Origin: Alviniconcha marisindica
Lineage: Eukaryota > Mollusca > Gastropoda > Provannidae
DNA: 64,000 bases
Assembly (NCBI GenBank): GCA_018857735.1
Contig: JABMCL010000850.1
Span: forward strand, 47,501 to 111,500
Reading direction: 5' to 3'
Shown: positions 42,001-54,902 of the stretch, in pieces
Position numbering within the stretch: the first letter of the stretch is position 1
Layout of the letters: each line of letters begins with the position of its first letter
Position numbers and translations under genes: made by a program
Notes under the pieces: generated by a model
Databases searched by the model: none
The model's input: only the letters and a program-made list of their open reading frames with translations
What the model was told of the DNA's origin: nothing

Positions 42001-45000
42001 CAAGATAGAACGAGCATGATGACCAGGCAGGGGAAAAAAAAAGAGGGATAGGAAAGGGGAATCAAATGAAAGCTCTGAGATTCAAGGCAGGGGAGGGAAG
42101 GGGGCATAAGATATCCCCGGCCTCCCCTCAGGGCATGTAACAGATGACTTGGAAAAATAATGCATACTAGGATTATAGGGAACAGTCTGATCAATCTTTC
42201 CCCACCTGCACATTAATGAAAGGGGGGCAATCAGTGGTATCAGCTCATGCATGCCAGTTCCACTCTTTGAAGCCAAGGATTAGTCTACAATACATGCAGT
42301 GGCTCTGCAAACTGAAGAGAGATGACTGGATGAGAGTTCCCTGATGAGTCACATGCGAGCTCATTTCCCTGATAATGTTCCCACACCAGATCGGTAGTCA
42401 CCAAATTTTCAATGGAATATTTTTTTACAAGACAAATGAACACGAAGGCAGTCGATCTAAAAGACTGGTAGATTTTTCAGCACACATTTCCACCCTCCCC
42501 TCCCATGCAATGTGCATCCAACTGCCAGTAGAAAGCAAGGTGAACTACAGTTTCTGAAAAGCTGGGAGTACAAAGCATAGTGTGGCAGCTGCTGCCTCTG
42601 ATCTGCCCTGCCCCACTTCTGTCCTGATCTCCCCACCCCCACCCCCAAGATATCGAGTAGCTATCACAGTTGTAGTACAAAAAGGTTGTCCCTGGACATC
42701 ACAGCCACCTCTGAGCCTCTGCATCAGCGAGGTGCATCAACAGGAGAGGGTCAGCCAATTGCAGCATAACCCTGTGCAGTTATCATTGCTCCACAATCCG
42801 TGAAGAGATTCAAAAAGCACATTCAACAATGAAATCAGGGACATGAATTTTTGCACCAAGCCTTTCAGTGAAGCTCCCCCCCCCCCCCCCCCCCCCCCCT
42901 GAGTTCCAGGTAACACAGATGGTCCAGTCTCCTGAGAACTCAGAGCCATCAAAGGTTCAATCCTTTAAGCCTGGGTTGGTGGCCAGTGTAAAGTTTGACA
43001 TTCTTCACCCCCTGCCAGGAATTAAACTTAATCCCCAGATGAATCATGCATTCAAAATTGTTCTACACCAGTTCAAAACACATCACTAAATCACAAGTAA
43101 AAAGGTAGATCACAGTTTTGAACACAACCATGTCAACAGCAAGTGCAACAAAAAAAAGTTAGTTTTTTTAATCTTAAAAATGTTGGTTCACAAGCACATC
43201 TGAATATTTACTTTTCATCTAACTACAACTGACAAATGTACCACCTTTTCCATGCAGAAATCCCCAAACAATAGCACTTTGCAGACTGAAATGTGGCAAC
43301 AACAAAAAATCACAAGAACATGTCTGATACACAGCATCAGTTCTGAGCCTATTTATATTCAGCATGCACTAAATTGGGAACCTGAATCAGTTGGCTGTGA
43401 CATTGACTAGGGTAATCTGTCTTGTTCAGTGGGCCAACAGAAAAAAAAGGAGGGAGGGGATCTGAAAAAATGAAGGTGAATGGACCAGGAAAGGTAGAAA
43501 TTAGAACAACAAATTCCTGGCAGCACACAGAACATGCATGGCTATATTCAGACCTGCTTGAGGCTTTAAACAGAAAACCTTTCGCAGCTCTGGGTTCCCA
43601 ACAGAGAGGACCTTAATTTCAGCATCCACAGTACCCCAGTGCAGGCCCAAGAAAGAGGGGACATACATTCCTTCATAAACACCTGAGTGCAAACCATTTA
43701 GCATTTAATCTCAGTATTGATCAGGCAACTACTGATGTACAGCTGTTGCTAGTTTGATAAATGTTCCCACAAAATGGCGTCCAAATTACAAATGGTAAAT
43801 TGACTCATGGCCAGGTGCTTAACAAGCAGTTTTAAACTGATCCAATAAGAACTTAGCAAGCAATCCAACTTCCAGCCAAAATTATAGGGGAGTTTTTCCC
43901 CATTCATACCACTTTGATTTCAATGGGTGTCACTTAACTGAAGTGGTACAGCATACAATGTTTGACACAGGTAAAAAAAAAAAAAAATGTATCCAAGATC
44001 CAAACACATAAAAGGTGAAAAAGAATGCTATTTATTATGACAAAACACAACACGTGAATTTTCAGGGTAAGCCCCTTTGTAAAGTTACAAAACAACAGTT
44101 AAACGGTGAAAAATGAGACAGAGGATGCGTATCTGCTTTCGGCTGAGCTGTTTTGTTATGTTGTTTTGGTGACACCAAAATGAGATTCTCCCCTATTAAA
44201 ATGTCAGTCACTTTTCCATAGCTTTTGGGAGTAAACCTTAGTCCAGAGTTTGTGAACCTGTATTTCCCTTATGCAGGCTGGGGTCTTTTGTTTTTTCACT
44301 GGTAGCAGCAACATTTTGAATTCCAACCAGCACGTGTGGCAGTTGAAGGAAGAAGCAATGTTGTGCTAAATATGCAAGCACGACTTCAAATCTCACTTCC
44401 AACGAGATTTCTTAGCCTATTGCACTAGGCCAGTCAGTGTGCATTTGGTGATGGCATGTGTTGGCTGCTTGTTTGACAGTTTTTCAATCTTTTTGCTCAG
44501 TTTAAAACCATGACAAAATCTCATCAAAATTTTGTTTTCCTGTATCCATTTTCCAATATGGCCATATCCCCCCAAAATAATGGGGGGTGGGGGGGGGGGG
44601 GGGAAGTATTTTATACTGGTATGGGTTGATAAGTATGCTTTTCCCTAGCAATGACCAAAACAAAGAAATCTGAAACAAGGATGACTGCTAGCTTTCTAAA
44701 GCAAGATCCATACACATAAACGGTTAAAATGAAAGCCAATTTAGTATGACAATACAAAACACTTTTTAACTGTTTACATGTTTGGACCTAGCAATGAGTC
44801 ATGCTACACAGCCGACTTATTAAGTCCCAACATTTGTGATTTTTTTTTAGAACATTGTCAGAGCTACTTTACCTTCATAAATCACAGGACCTCAGGTTTT
44901 GGGCCTATTTCACCTGAAAGATCAGTGTGAGGAAATATGGGAGACTTTCAAGGGCTGTACCACACAAAGAGATCATAACACAGATTGTCGACAAGCAAAG

Positions 45001-46755
45001 ATAAAAATAAAGCTGCTTCTAACAAGACACACAGACAACTCTCATTCAAAACGGGAAAATACAACGTACCATCTCCCTCAAACACTCCGCAGAAAAGTCT
45101 TGGGCTCCTCCTTTTCACAACACTGATCAAAGACAATGCAAAAATTCACAAATTTGTAAAACACTTTGTTGGATTAGTAAGACCATGCACACAAGAATCA
45201 CCACATTAAAGTGCTTGGGATGCCAGATGACAAGCCTGTCCATCCAAAGACGTTTTTAAGTACCATCATTTAAACCATGTCTCCAACCAAAGCACAGTCT
45301 TAATTTTGTTTTCCAGCCCACTGGATCTACCCTCTCAGGCTAGCTCAGTAGCTGGAAGGAGCCTGCTACACTGAAGCTAGGAAGAAACACAATTCAAAGT
45401 GTGTAAAATAGTTTGTTGGCTTTAGTCTGTGTGTGTTGTTTTCGTTTTTCAAACTTTCATTTTGACAAGTCACAACAACAGCAACAGTATTTCTAAGCAC
45501 TTTTTCTTTTTAAACAGCAGGAGTATTTTTAACCACTCTTCTTTTTTGAACACTGAAAGGAGGCCAGGGATATTTGTCTTCCCCCTGTCTGGGATCTCAG
45601 GGCCATCATTTGATTCCTCTTTCCTATCTCCTCTCTCATTATTATGCCTAGTCCTCTTACTCTTTCTGTCTTGTCATTAATTTTTATCTGCTAATGGTCC
45701 AGTCTCCTGACTTTTTTTCCAGTCAAAAAGTAATAATACCAACAATTATAATCACTATCATATCTAATGAGGACACATCACAACAGCAATGAGCACACAA
45801 CATGTAATACATTCCCAAGCACTTTGCCTGCTATTAGTATTACACACTGCCAACTGTACAACTTAAAAATTAAAATAAAATAAAGTTCTTTGATTAAAAT
45901 AACATGGTTTCTTGACACCGGCAGCAACATCACACTGAGCAACATCAAAACCTGTATCAAGTGATGTCAACTTAATAATTGTATGATTAATATTAAGTAT
46001 TCAACATGATATGCTTTTAGAATTCATCATCAGACCACTTCATCAATGTAAAAAAGAATAATGAAATATACTTTTTCAAAGCTAGAGTAACACAACAATA
46101 AATACTGAGAAACCATTTTTGTGGGCTTTACAGTTTACCCCACAGAATACATATATATATATCACAAACAACTGTAGTTGACTCCAGTGTATAATAAATA
46201 AGAAGAAAAGACCCGAAAGTGTATATACAACAATTTTGCTCACACCCATGCAAAAAGCTTCTTTAAAAATTCTGCTTCTATTTGAAGTTGTTTTTGTTTT
46301 TATGTAAGAATCTTTTCCACAGCATACACTGTTGTAAAAATTTGTTCCACAAAAACACAAAAGTGAATTACACGTTTGTTTCCCCCCAACATGTTTGTTT
46401 CTGATATGCTGACATACAAACTATTGAACTTGCTTGTTTGACAAATCAGCATACTCCCAGCAAATGTATGGAAAATCATTGCATTCACATTACTATATCA
46501 CGAACCCATGGAGACTGGAAACTGTGTTTTCAGCTTTTGCAAGTTCTGAAAGAAAAAACATGCAGCTCAACTTAGGTCTCTATTGTGAATTTGCTTTCCA
46601 TCAAAAGGGACTTGCAAGCTTTTCTGTGTAATTTCTTATAAATGGAAAGGTTAATGTAACAGCTAACACACCACATTAAAAAGTTACGAAAGTAGAGGAT
46701 GTTTTCATTATGCATACATTCCATGATGCCAGTGACCCTTGTCAGTATACAAATT
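36008..46755. other. Convergent non-coding interval (Miro and SLC35D-type 3' ends)
   Basis: 10.7 kb without a recognisable exon. It must hold both 3'UTRs. Possible polyadenylation hexamers are AATAAA at 37128 and past 38470 (+), and TTTATT at 44031 (AATAAA on the - strand). It also contains a GT tract (36338-36358), a roughly 150-base tandem duplication (36920-37225), a diverged pair around tgcactgcag at about 38789 and 38899, and poly-C or poly-G tracts at 42876 and 44589. Confidence 0.6.
36920..37225 (+). repeat. About 150-base tandem duplication downstream of Miro
   Basis: Two diverged copies, each with catgaaattcagtagtacca, then actgtcagt, a cagttcttggctcac-type block and ttcatccagcca. 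Confidence 0.9.
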
Positions 46756-47405
46756 CTACGAATGGTCAGGATGTGATCTTTCCTTTATGAGCGAGGAAGC
46801 CATCTTGTTTTCATAGGCCGGTAGCAAAAAACCATTTGCAGCATCACTGTGACCCTTGTCCATGGCTGTCTTCTCAGACAGAGATGAAAAAGACATCACT
46901 TTGTGAATACTTTTGTGCAACTCTTTGTTGTTTTCCTTGTACTTCACAGCGATGTAACCTGTGCCTCCCACTAGATTTAGAGCAATGCCGAGGTAGGTAG
47001 GGAGATTGTGGCTGACGCCGCCAAACGTCACCAAGCCAAGCATGGTCTGCACCATGGCTTTCAGGCCCCCGACAACACTGGTGGTCAAAGCAGAAGTCAG
47101 GCCCGTGCACAGGAACAGTGAGTAGTTCAGCAGCATTCCCACAGAGATCGTCAGGAAAAACACAATGGGGAAAAACGGATTCTCCACCAGAGGGTACTTC
47201 CACACACTGGCAAACTCTCCGTTGAGAAAAGCAGCCAGGATTAAGATGGGGAGGGAGTTGAAGCAGTTGAGCTGCAAGGTGTCAGTGGTGCTGAGCTTGT
47301 GGTGCTGGGTGAAGCGCTGGACCAACAGCAGGTAAAGGGCCTGCGTGAAGTTGCTGCCAATTCCGCAAGCGTAGGCAGTCAGGTTGAAACTCAGGTCACC
47401 ATACC
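46756..47405 (-). CDS. SLC35D-type exon 2 (residues 164-379)
   Basis: Acceptor CCTTTCAG, then YGDLSFNLTAYACGIGSNF; the equivalent human segment is SDLAFDLEGYAF. Continues to the stop without interruption. An alternative frame over 46874-47203 is only a shadow. Confidence 0.9.
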
Positions 47406-50400
47406 CTGAAAGGAAAGGAAAGGAGTTGTGGCTACACTCTTATGTACGCTGTCACATACACATACAGTACACACACAATCTGAGCCATACACAGTCTGAG
47501 CCATGGAAAGCAACTACCATAATATGAGCCCGACACACTCAGATGAGCCATTCCGTTAAATATATGGATGCATAATCTGTGCCAACAAAATCAACTACCA
47601 TCTGGGCCACCAACAATGCCAGAATTTTGTTTAAGCAGTAGCAGGCGTACTAGCACGCAATAACACACACACACCACACATACACGCACACACAAAACAA
47701 AACGCCAACTGAATTACATGTCACCTTAGAAAAGTCAGTGAATGTTATTAATGTACATAACTAAAAATGCATTGTATAAATAATGGTGCTGACCTAAGAG
47801 TTTGTGATAAAATACATTAAAGCTATATATATCTATGCTTTTGGTCCAGTGTGAATTTACTTTGTAAAGCACTACTAACTACTATGCTCAATATTAGCAC
47901 TGACTCAGTGACTGAGAGAAAGAGTGTTAAATAAGCTACACGGAGACACTGACACCGACTTGCTGGGCTTGCCTACTGAGTGAACACTACAGTTAAAAAT
48001 TAGCACCCCCCAAAAAAATATCACAGAATTGTTAGTAGGAAGTTGCCTTTTCAATCACTATACTATACAATACATATATATATGACTTAGTGCCAAAAGG
48101 TGCGCAAGAAAAGAGGACAGATGTACTAGAAAATGAAGTTGACAGGATGTGAGTGAGTAATGCATTTTTTGAATGAACACATGTGAAGTCATCCACCAAT
48201 GAAGGGAGAAGGCAGTGCTGCTCTTCGTTCTGAGAAATTTGACTTTCAGTGTGATTTGTGACAAGATGTTGAACATTACACATTACAACAAGCCCACATC
48301 ACTGTGCTGCTAATCATGCAGTAAACTGTGAAAACCCAACTGATCTTACAAAATGTGATCCACATGAGTATTACCAAGTAAACTGTTGTTGTTCTGTGTC
48401 ACACAGAACAGCATGCTACGCATAGTTTGTTGCAATACATAACGTTCAACATACAGCCAATCTTGAACATTTTTAAATGAATAAAAAGCAACACATTTTG
48501 AAATATAAACAGTTATTCTTTAATAGAATAATATGTGACAAGGAAGATTTGATGATTTTTTCCCATCAAATTTAAGCTTTCTTGACATAAACAGCAAATG
48601 ATGTAAGAAATATGTTGAACATTACTATTTCAACAAGATGTACAATGGTGTTTGTTTCTTGATGAAAATGATAAATCAGTAACTTTTTATTACTCATAAA
48701 GACACATAACTATTTCCATGTGAACAGTTTTTGCTGCATTAATTTTGTTGTAGTGGATAGCATAATGTTAAATAGACGACATGGTACTTTGTTTTTCATA
48801 ACAAAATAAATAATACTTATTATTTAACAAACAAGTGTTTTGTAAGAGAAAATGGAGCAAGTAAGAGTGAGTGTAACTTTTGCTGCTTTTGGGTGTCACA
48901 GGAAAACACACACGCAGCCTGTCATCCATGCGTTTCTTGGTCATGTTGACTCGGGGGCCTAGGACAAAAATAGTTAAACAGTTAATTTAAAAGTGAAAGA
49001 CTTAATAATAATAAATAGAAAAAATCATAATAAATATTACTAAAAAAAATCACAGCCAAAGAATAATGCTATTAAGATCGACACCTTACATTTTTAGAAC
49101 TCTGGAAGGCAGACAGGCATGGTCACTATAATTATGTCAACCGTTATTATTTCCACAACTCGTGTTGTAATCGTAATGTTCAACATCTAACTTGACGACT
49201 TTAACCTGCGTAAATTCGAATTGTCTACCATATATGATGATTTGTTTGAAGACGTAGTTTGTAAACAAAACGAACTGCGTTAAGCGCAAGCAAAAAATGT
49301 AAAGAGTACGATCAGAATATACTGTTTATAACCAATCTGATGTCGCACATTACGATTTCAACACGCACCCATGTTGTAAGAAACTCGGTGAAAACAAATT
49401 TTCAAAAGCATCTGAACAAACTTTAGATCGACAGCAACAAAAACTCACTCTGTAGCTAACATTCCGATACTTTTAAAAGATTCGGCATATACCAATATAA
49501 ATATCATCGTATAACCGGAAGATTTGACTAAATCTCCGATGAACGTTTAAATAAAGTTGAACGTTACGGTCTTCGAAAATATTACCACACACCTTTCGCA
49601 TATCAGAACGTCTCTTCCATGCGGCCATGTGCTAAAAGCAAATGACCCGGATGTACAACATGGCTGACTGGAAGTAGTGCAAAAGCGCAAAAACTTATTT
49701 TTCTTCCTTTTGCTTGTTTAATTTAATACGTTGTTGAACATTATTTATTGCAACAATTTTATGAAGAATGGCAAAATATATTTTAAAAACTACCCAGACA
49801 TTTGGCAGTAAAATAAAACATTGGCGCCTGATGCAGTGACGTACCACAGTGACTGGAGTAAAGTTTCGACGAAAGAGAAAGTCCGTTCTTCACTAGATTG
49901 TCTGCGGATGCTGGTCATGAAACATTTTAACACACATAACGTTCGACTGAAGGATATTTCGGAGCCTCTAACTCCAAAAACAAAACTTAGTGATAATCGA
50001 TTTTATATGCACTGTGTAAAGCGATATCTCCTCTGTGCAAATCGGTGACTGAGGTAATGTTTTGATTCGTCATGTACGTGAATGAAAGCATCGAAAGCAC
50101 TCACCGTGAGCGTGTCCGTTTTCAGGGGTCGAATTTCGTGGCGCTTTTCACTTTCAAAAAATTATATTTCTCCAGCTGCTGCAGATTTGGAGCTCATATT
50201 GTTTCCACTGTAATACTGACCAATTATGAACGCACACACAAAGCAACAACAAGACAAAGTGTTTGAAACAGATTTTATTGACAGTCAAAAATCGGACCCC
50301 CCATTTGCGCACCTTTTGGCACTAAGTCATATATATATATATATATAAAATAATATAAAGTACCATTAACAAAATCTTCTGCTCACCTGCAACAACACAA

Positions 50401-50876
50401 CCAATACTGAGCATACACACAGTGGCTATGGTCCATCGAGAGGGCCAACCATGCTTCAGTACCAAAGTGGACAGGATCATTGTTGAGATGGGGACGCAGC
50501 GCTTCAACACCCCATACATGGCAATGTTCATGTGAGCCAGAGCGCTCAGTGACAGTACAGCATTAGCCCCATAAAATAGTGCTGGCCATGCAAATGACAG
50601 ACCCCGTTTAAGCGTGTATGCTGGTAATGTGATCACATCAAAGCAGCTCAGCAGTTCCAGGACAAGAATGGTGAAGATCATCTGTGTGACCATGATGATG
50701 ACTGGGAAGTCAAAGTGGAGAGTGTCCATCAATGTTTTCGTCACGAAAGCAGAAGACACTGAGCAAATGCCATAAAAGGCAGCAGCGGTGATGCCCTTGA
50801 CCATCGTTTCCACTCCTCGCACCTCCTGTGATGCCACCTCCAGCTCCACTTTAACCGAGTTATCCTTGGATCCCAT
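46756..50876 (-). CDS. SLC35D-type nucleotide-sugar transporter, two coding exons
   Basis: A drug/metabolite-superfamily antiporter expected to carry UDP-sugars into the Golgi or ER lumen in exchange for UMP. Exons on the minus strand: 50876 down to 50387 (163 codons plus 1 base) and 47405 down to 46756, stop TAG at 46758-46756. Total 379 residues. About ten hydrophobic spans are visible. Family landmarks: FPVIIMVTQMIFTILVLELL early, NIAMYGVLKRCVPISTMI mid-protein, LCTGLTSALTTSVVGGLK and YLGIALNLVGGTGYIAVKY near the C-terminus; human SLC35D1/D2 have the corresponding LCTQYNSALTTTIVG. The charged tail carries no obvious sorting motif. Substrate cannot be read from the sequence. The start ATG follows a 5'UTR piece (50900-50877) preceded by an acceptor, so at least one upstream non-coding exon exists. 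Confidence 0.88.
48075..50346 (+). mobile_element. TIR DNA transposon, copy 2, in the SLC35D-type intron
   Basis: Full-length relative of the element at 606-2924 in the same orientation, with perfect 26-base inverted ends around gacttagtgccaaaagg and flanking TA runs. It makes up about 2.27 of the 2.98 kb of intron. It lacks the 31-base internal duplication seen in copy 1 and has small indels. The two copies look roughly 5% diverged by eye, not by a computed alignment. Confidence 0.9.
50387..50876 (-). CDS. SLC35D-type exon 1 coding part (residues 1-163)
   Basis: Starts MGSKDNSVKVELEVASQE and ends GCVVAG at donor GTGAGC. Holds roughly the first five membrane segments. Confidence 0.9.
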
Positions 50877-50900
50877 TTTGATGCTTTATCACTCCACTCT
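50877..50900 (-). other. SLC35D-type 5'UTR segment after an upstream acceptor
   Basis: Minus-strand TTCTGTTTTCAG precedes 24 bases and then the ATG. The matching upstream exon was not located with confidence. Confidence 0.55.
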
Positions 50901-51576
50901 CTGAAAACAGAAATAACACAAGTCTTAGACATATGTATTATCTAACAGAAGCTTTGTAACTACCTGAGTTTTGCTGGTAATTTTTTGTCTCAGGAGACTG
51001 ATTTTTAAAATAAAGGCTGTCAGTGTCAAAGCCTGACAGTGGTACAAGTTAAGATGAAAAACAGGAGGAGGGCAGAGAAGTGAGGGGGTGGGGGGTGGGG
51101 GGGGGCATGGCAAAAAGCAGATCTCTGTAATTGGCAAAAGAAATTGTAAGGCAAAGTTATTGATGTAACAGTACTGCTTGTATGCTTCGCATTCAACGTC
51201 AATTCTTCAAATGTTGCTTTATGTTCACAAAGATCATAAAGACTATTAGGTATGGAAAAAAGTGAGTCAATGTGGCACATTTTAAATTCAGATTTGTACA
51301 ATAACCTGCAATTTATATGGCACTTCCAATCTTTGTCAACATTTTGCTCCTCTGCCAATAGCACAAGAGTAAAGAGGCTTCGCAAAATGTCAACAATCAC
51401 TTTTTATCTTGTCAGGTCAACAAAGGTTTCTGTTTCAGTGTCTGTATCCAAGTAGACAATTATACATAATTTATAGTGTTTGTAAAAAAAGTGGAAGTAC
51501 ACAAGCTGGTGGGTGCACAGTGAAGGTAGGTGTAGCCACCAAAAATACATACAGCCACCTCAGTTTCATATAGAGG

Positions 51577-52055
51577 GGGGCGGGGATAGCTCAGTGGTTA
51601 GAGCGCCGGACTCATGACTCAAAGGTCACGGGTTCAAATCCCTGCAGGAGCGGCGGGAGAATTTTCTTCTCCAGGGGTGACTTTCTGTTCTGACTCTTAT
51701 TTCGGTATCCGTTCCACCTACATGTTACCGCAGTAGCACGTAAAAGATCCCAGTCATTCTGCCAAAAGTGCAGGTGGCAGGTTACAGCTAAACATGCATA
51801 CATCTTACGTATGTGGCTTTGCATGAAGTGACATGGTGCATGGTTGTATGGTGTACATAAAACTTGCGCGGAGACGGCTGCAGTTTCATGTGGCACCAGC
51901 CATGCCGGCCACCGCTGTATGTACACCACTTCGGTTGATATTCCAAAAACGCGCTACAAAAAGCTAGTCACTCGTAGAACCACATGTGAGCGCAGTGAGT
52001 CTGTTCAAGAGAGCGGAGAATAGTGCTATATATAAGCGATCATCAATCAATCAAT
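51577..52055 (+). mobile_element. tRNA-derived SINE family 1, complete copy
   Basis: The 5' head has an A box (tagctcagtggttagagc) and B box (ggttcaaatccc at 51631-51642) in tRNA spacing, with CAT at the anticodon position, so it resembles tRNA-Met. A roughly 400-base body and a short tail with repeated atcaatca follow. Sequence after the B box does not pair as an acceptor stem, so this is not a functional tRNA gene. Confidence 0.9.
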
Positions 52056-53093
52056 GTAAACTTACAAACTTGTTCCTTTTCAATTGCATTTTTTCCTTCA
52101 GCTTCTTTTTTTTTTTTTCCTTCTTCTTTTGGCCTTTGCTTTTTTTCTTGATGATGATGTAGATCGTACCCCATTCTCCAGAACTTGACTTTATAGAGAG
52201 GTTGCATGCTTCTACCTCTGTAGGCAACCAACTTTATATGATAATGATACAGAACCTTAGATAAGTTCACACTGTGGACATAAGGGGATGTAATGGGAAA
52301 ATAAAGAAAGATGAAATAAAGTCAAGCGAAGAAACTGATAAATAATTAACTAGTTTGAAATAAGAGCTGGTCAGGTTTACATTAAAAACTGTTCAGTTGG
52401 TGGTAGAGTTTAAAAAATAAACTAAAACTCAAAAGCGTTAAAAAGATTACTGATCCTGATCATCCTTCCATCCATCCCTTCTGGCTCAGCGATGATCTGA
52501 AAGCAGGTACTTGTGGGGACAGAGTGAAGAACTTGTGCGCAAGAATGAATGCTGGCTTCACGTGCAGATCAGCCAACAACAACAAAAGTTATACAGGTTT
52601 GCCCGACCAGTAACAAGAACAATGTTGATAAAAATTGATATTAAAAGAAATAAACTGACCGTTCAAATGTCGTGTCTTCCCATTACCCTTACACCAGCGG
52701 CAAAGGAGTAAAACACTGACGCAAAGTCCAGATTCCACCCCTAGACCTTAAACTGCAGGTTTATTTCTGCAACTCGGACAACTGTCATTGAACATATGAA
52801 GTTGCTTTTTTCCCTCATGTGCGACAATGTATTCGCGCTGTGGTCGTGCGATTGTTTACCTTCTCTTCACTACTCACAGTAGACAGTTTCCCGTGGTCGA
52901 GAGTCCACTCGCATATTTCCACATGTTATTATGTTAACCCTGTATATAGTAAAATTGCTAAAATGTTTTACAGTTCGTTTTCGTGGCGTGGTTTTCACTG
53001 AGGCAGTCATGCGTACGACAAAAACGTGGCAGACGAAACTATGGACGAAATACCGGGTTGTCCACCAGTCGGGTCACGACCCTGAAATACGCA

Positions 53094-53125
53094 TCACGTG
53101 ATACACAATACTGTGTATCACGTGA
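53094..53125. promoter_or_regulatory. Perfect inverted repeat with two CACGTG E-boxes
   Basis: Arms tcacgtgatacaca and tgtgtatcacgtga (14 bases each) are separated by ATAC. Each arm contains TCACGTGA, the palindromic site of bHLH-zip factors of the USF/MITF/TFE class. It lies about 2.2 kb upstream of the SLC35D-type ATG in CpG-rich sequence. Regulatory function is inferred. Confidence 0.45.
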
Positions 53126-53507
53126 GTGCATCGGTGTCAGACCCCGAAGAAACTACGTTGCTGGGATTGAGAAGGGGAAAAAAAGCGTGTTTTTGTTGTT
53201 GTTTTAAGCTGCATTTAAGCGCTAAGTTGACTAATAGGTTATAAAGAACGCTTTTAACAAAATTATTAGACAATAGAAAACATTCGCATGAAAACGCCAT
53301 TCCTCACGCAATAACTACGACCACTGAGACTGATCAGTCAGTCACGACGGTCTTCCCGCGGCCAAAGCCGGTCCCTCCGACTCAGTTGTGGAACCAACCC
53401 GGCCAAAGACGGCCTCAGTGTCAGCCAGTGTCACCTGTCGTTTGCTGTGTAGACTAGCCACTTGTTTGTTGGGGTGTGTGTAACACTGACTGATGAACTA
53501 ATAATAA

Positions 53508-53640
53508 GCGGTTCGAGTCAGTCCGACACGGCAATCCGGGCCGCCGCCCGGGTCACTGAGGAGCTGTGAAAGTCGACGCCGGGTGGACTGACGTCCTGGG
53601 CTCCCGTCCCTAATAAACGGTTTCTGTGGACGTAACTGCG
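53508..53640 (+). repeat. SINE family 2 fragment
   Basis: Contains cgtccctaataaacggtttc and tgtggacgtaa, the 3' landmark shared with copies at about 54700, 55038, 56402 (inverted) and 58402. Confidence 0.6.
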
Positions 53641-54002
53641 GCAACACTTCAATCAATCTTCAACAAGCCGGCGCGGCTCCGACTGACCGAGTTTTTAAAC
53701 GCCATTTTGGGCCACCATCAGAATCACTCACTAAAACCGGGTCATATCCGCAGCACTTAGGAAGCGTGCACGGTTACTCAAAAACTCGATCTAGATCAAA
53801 TTAATGTCTGAAAGGAATATACGCACTCTCACTGAAGGACACGAACACGAAGCGAGTAAGTTCAGTACCCAAAATTATGATTTGCAACAGAAAGTGAGTG
53901 TTATCATATAAATGACTCAGTTTGGATGATTCTGATGATATTGTAACCTAAAATGGTGTATCATGTAAAATGTCCCAGTCAGTGAAGACCCCCTGTGACA
54001 AT

Positions 54003-54156
54003 GACACTTCGGTGGATATTCACGGCAAAACGCGCTATACCGTACAGCGGTCACTCCTATTTTAGAATCAATGTACACGCCGAGAAGAGCGCGGCAGTGG
54101 CCGCTGGATAGCGGAGAATAGCGCTATGCGTCCTATACTGATAAAAGCGATCAACA
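54003..54156 (+). mobile_element. SINE family 1, 3' fragment
   Basis: Starts acttcggtggatattc and runs through gcggagaatagcgctat and gataaaagcgatcaac, matching the end of the copy at 51577. Confidence 0.8.
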
Positions 54157-54189
54157 ACCTGACAACGACAGCGGCTGCCGAAGAAGGAA

Positions 54190-54655
54190 GAATATACTAT
54201 ACCGCCTATCCCGGCTGTGACATTGTCACCACCAGTCGGAACCGGACTCCTGCATTAAGATGGGCAGTGATGAGAGCCATTTTAATGTCACATGTTTCGT
54301 TAATTGTGAGGGGCAAAGTCACAAGACAGTGTCCACAGACCACAACTTCAGTAGTTTGAAGAGAAAGGAGAGCCAAAGCGCCGGATTCGAACCGAGGTCC
54401 TTCTTCGGCTTACCGGAGAATATACTATACCGCCTATCCCCGCTGTGACATTGTCACCACCAGTCGGAACGACTCCTGCATTAAGATGGGCAGTGATGAG
54501 AGCCATTTTAATGTTTCGTTAATTGTGAGGGGCAAAGTCAGTCACAAGACAGTGTCCACAGACCACAACTTTTGAAGAGAAAGGAGAGCCAAAGCGCCGG
54601 ATTCGAACCGAGGTCCTTCTTCGGCTTACCAGCCGCAAACCAGCCCGTACCTCTT
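54190..54655. repeat. Tandem pair of a 225-240-base tRNA-related repeat
   Basis: Two copies (about 54190-54416 and 54417-54655) share gaatatactataccgccta, gatgagagccattttaatg and attcgaaccgaggtcc. The last is an inverted B box (ggttcgaat), so the tRNA-derived head faces the minus strand. A third, oppositely oriented copy lies at 58150-58345. Confidence 0.85.
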
Positions 54656-54689
54656 CCAAAACATCCATACCCCCCCCCCCCCCCCCCCC

Positions 54690-54755
54690 CTTCTCCCCGT
54701 CCCTAATAAGCCTTGTGTTTTTTGTGGACGTTAAGCACCATGTCACGTTTACTTA
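54690..54755 (+). repeat. SINE family 2, 3' landmark copy
   Basis: cctaataagccttgtg, then gtggacgttaagcaccatg. It directly follows a 21-base C run. Confidence 0.7.
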
Positions 54756-54902
54756 GGCCCTACAATAACGGCAACAGCTGGTACCGATCGCTGATAATCA
54801 TACTCGGCAGTTCTCCGCGGCCGCACCGGGCGGGCACGACTGACTGATCCAACGCCCACATGCCACTTGTGATATTACTTTATAGCAAAGGATTATAAAT
54901 TT

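Larger units (their letters stand above)
50901..53990. other. Upstream region of the SLC35D-type gene
   Basis: No coding exon recognised. It holds a complete SINE (51577-52055), then from about 52800 a more CpG-rich stretch that is the best candidate for the gene's promoter and first exon. A perfect double E-box hairpin lies at 53094-53125. Possible minus-strand donors (GTGAG) lie at about 52876 and 53303, but neither can be chosen from sequence alone. Confidence 0.45.

Noticed and set aside
46874..47203. A 109-codon minus-strand frame
   Set aside because: Shadow of SLC35D-type exon 2 in another frame.
51577..51660. Functional tRNA gene (tRNA-Met-like)
   Set aside because: A and B boxes are present, but the 5' and 3' ends do not form an acceptor stem and the sequence continues into a dispersed repeat body.
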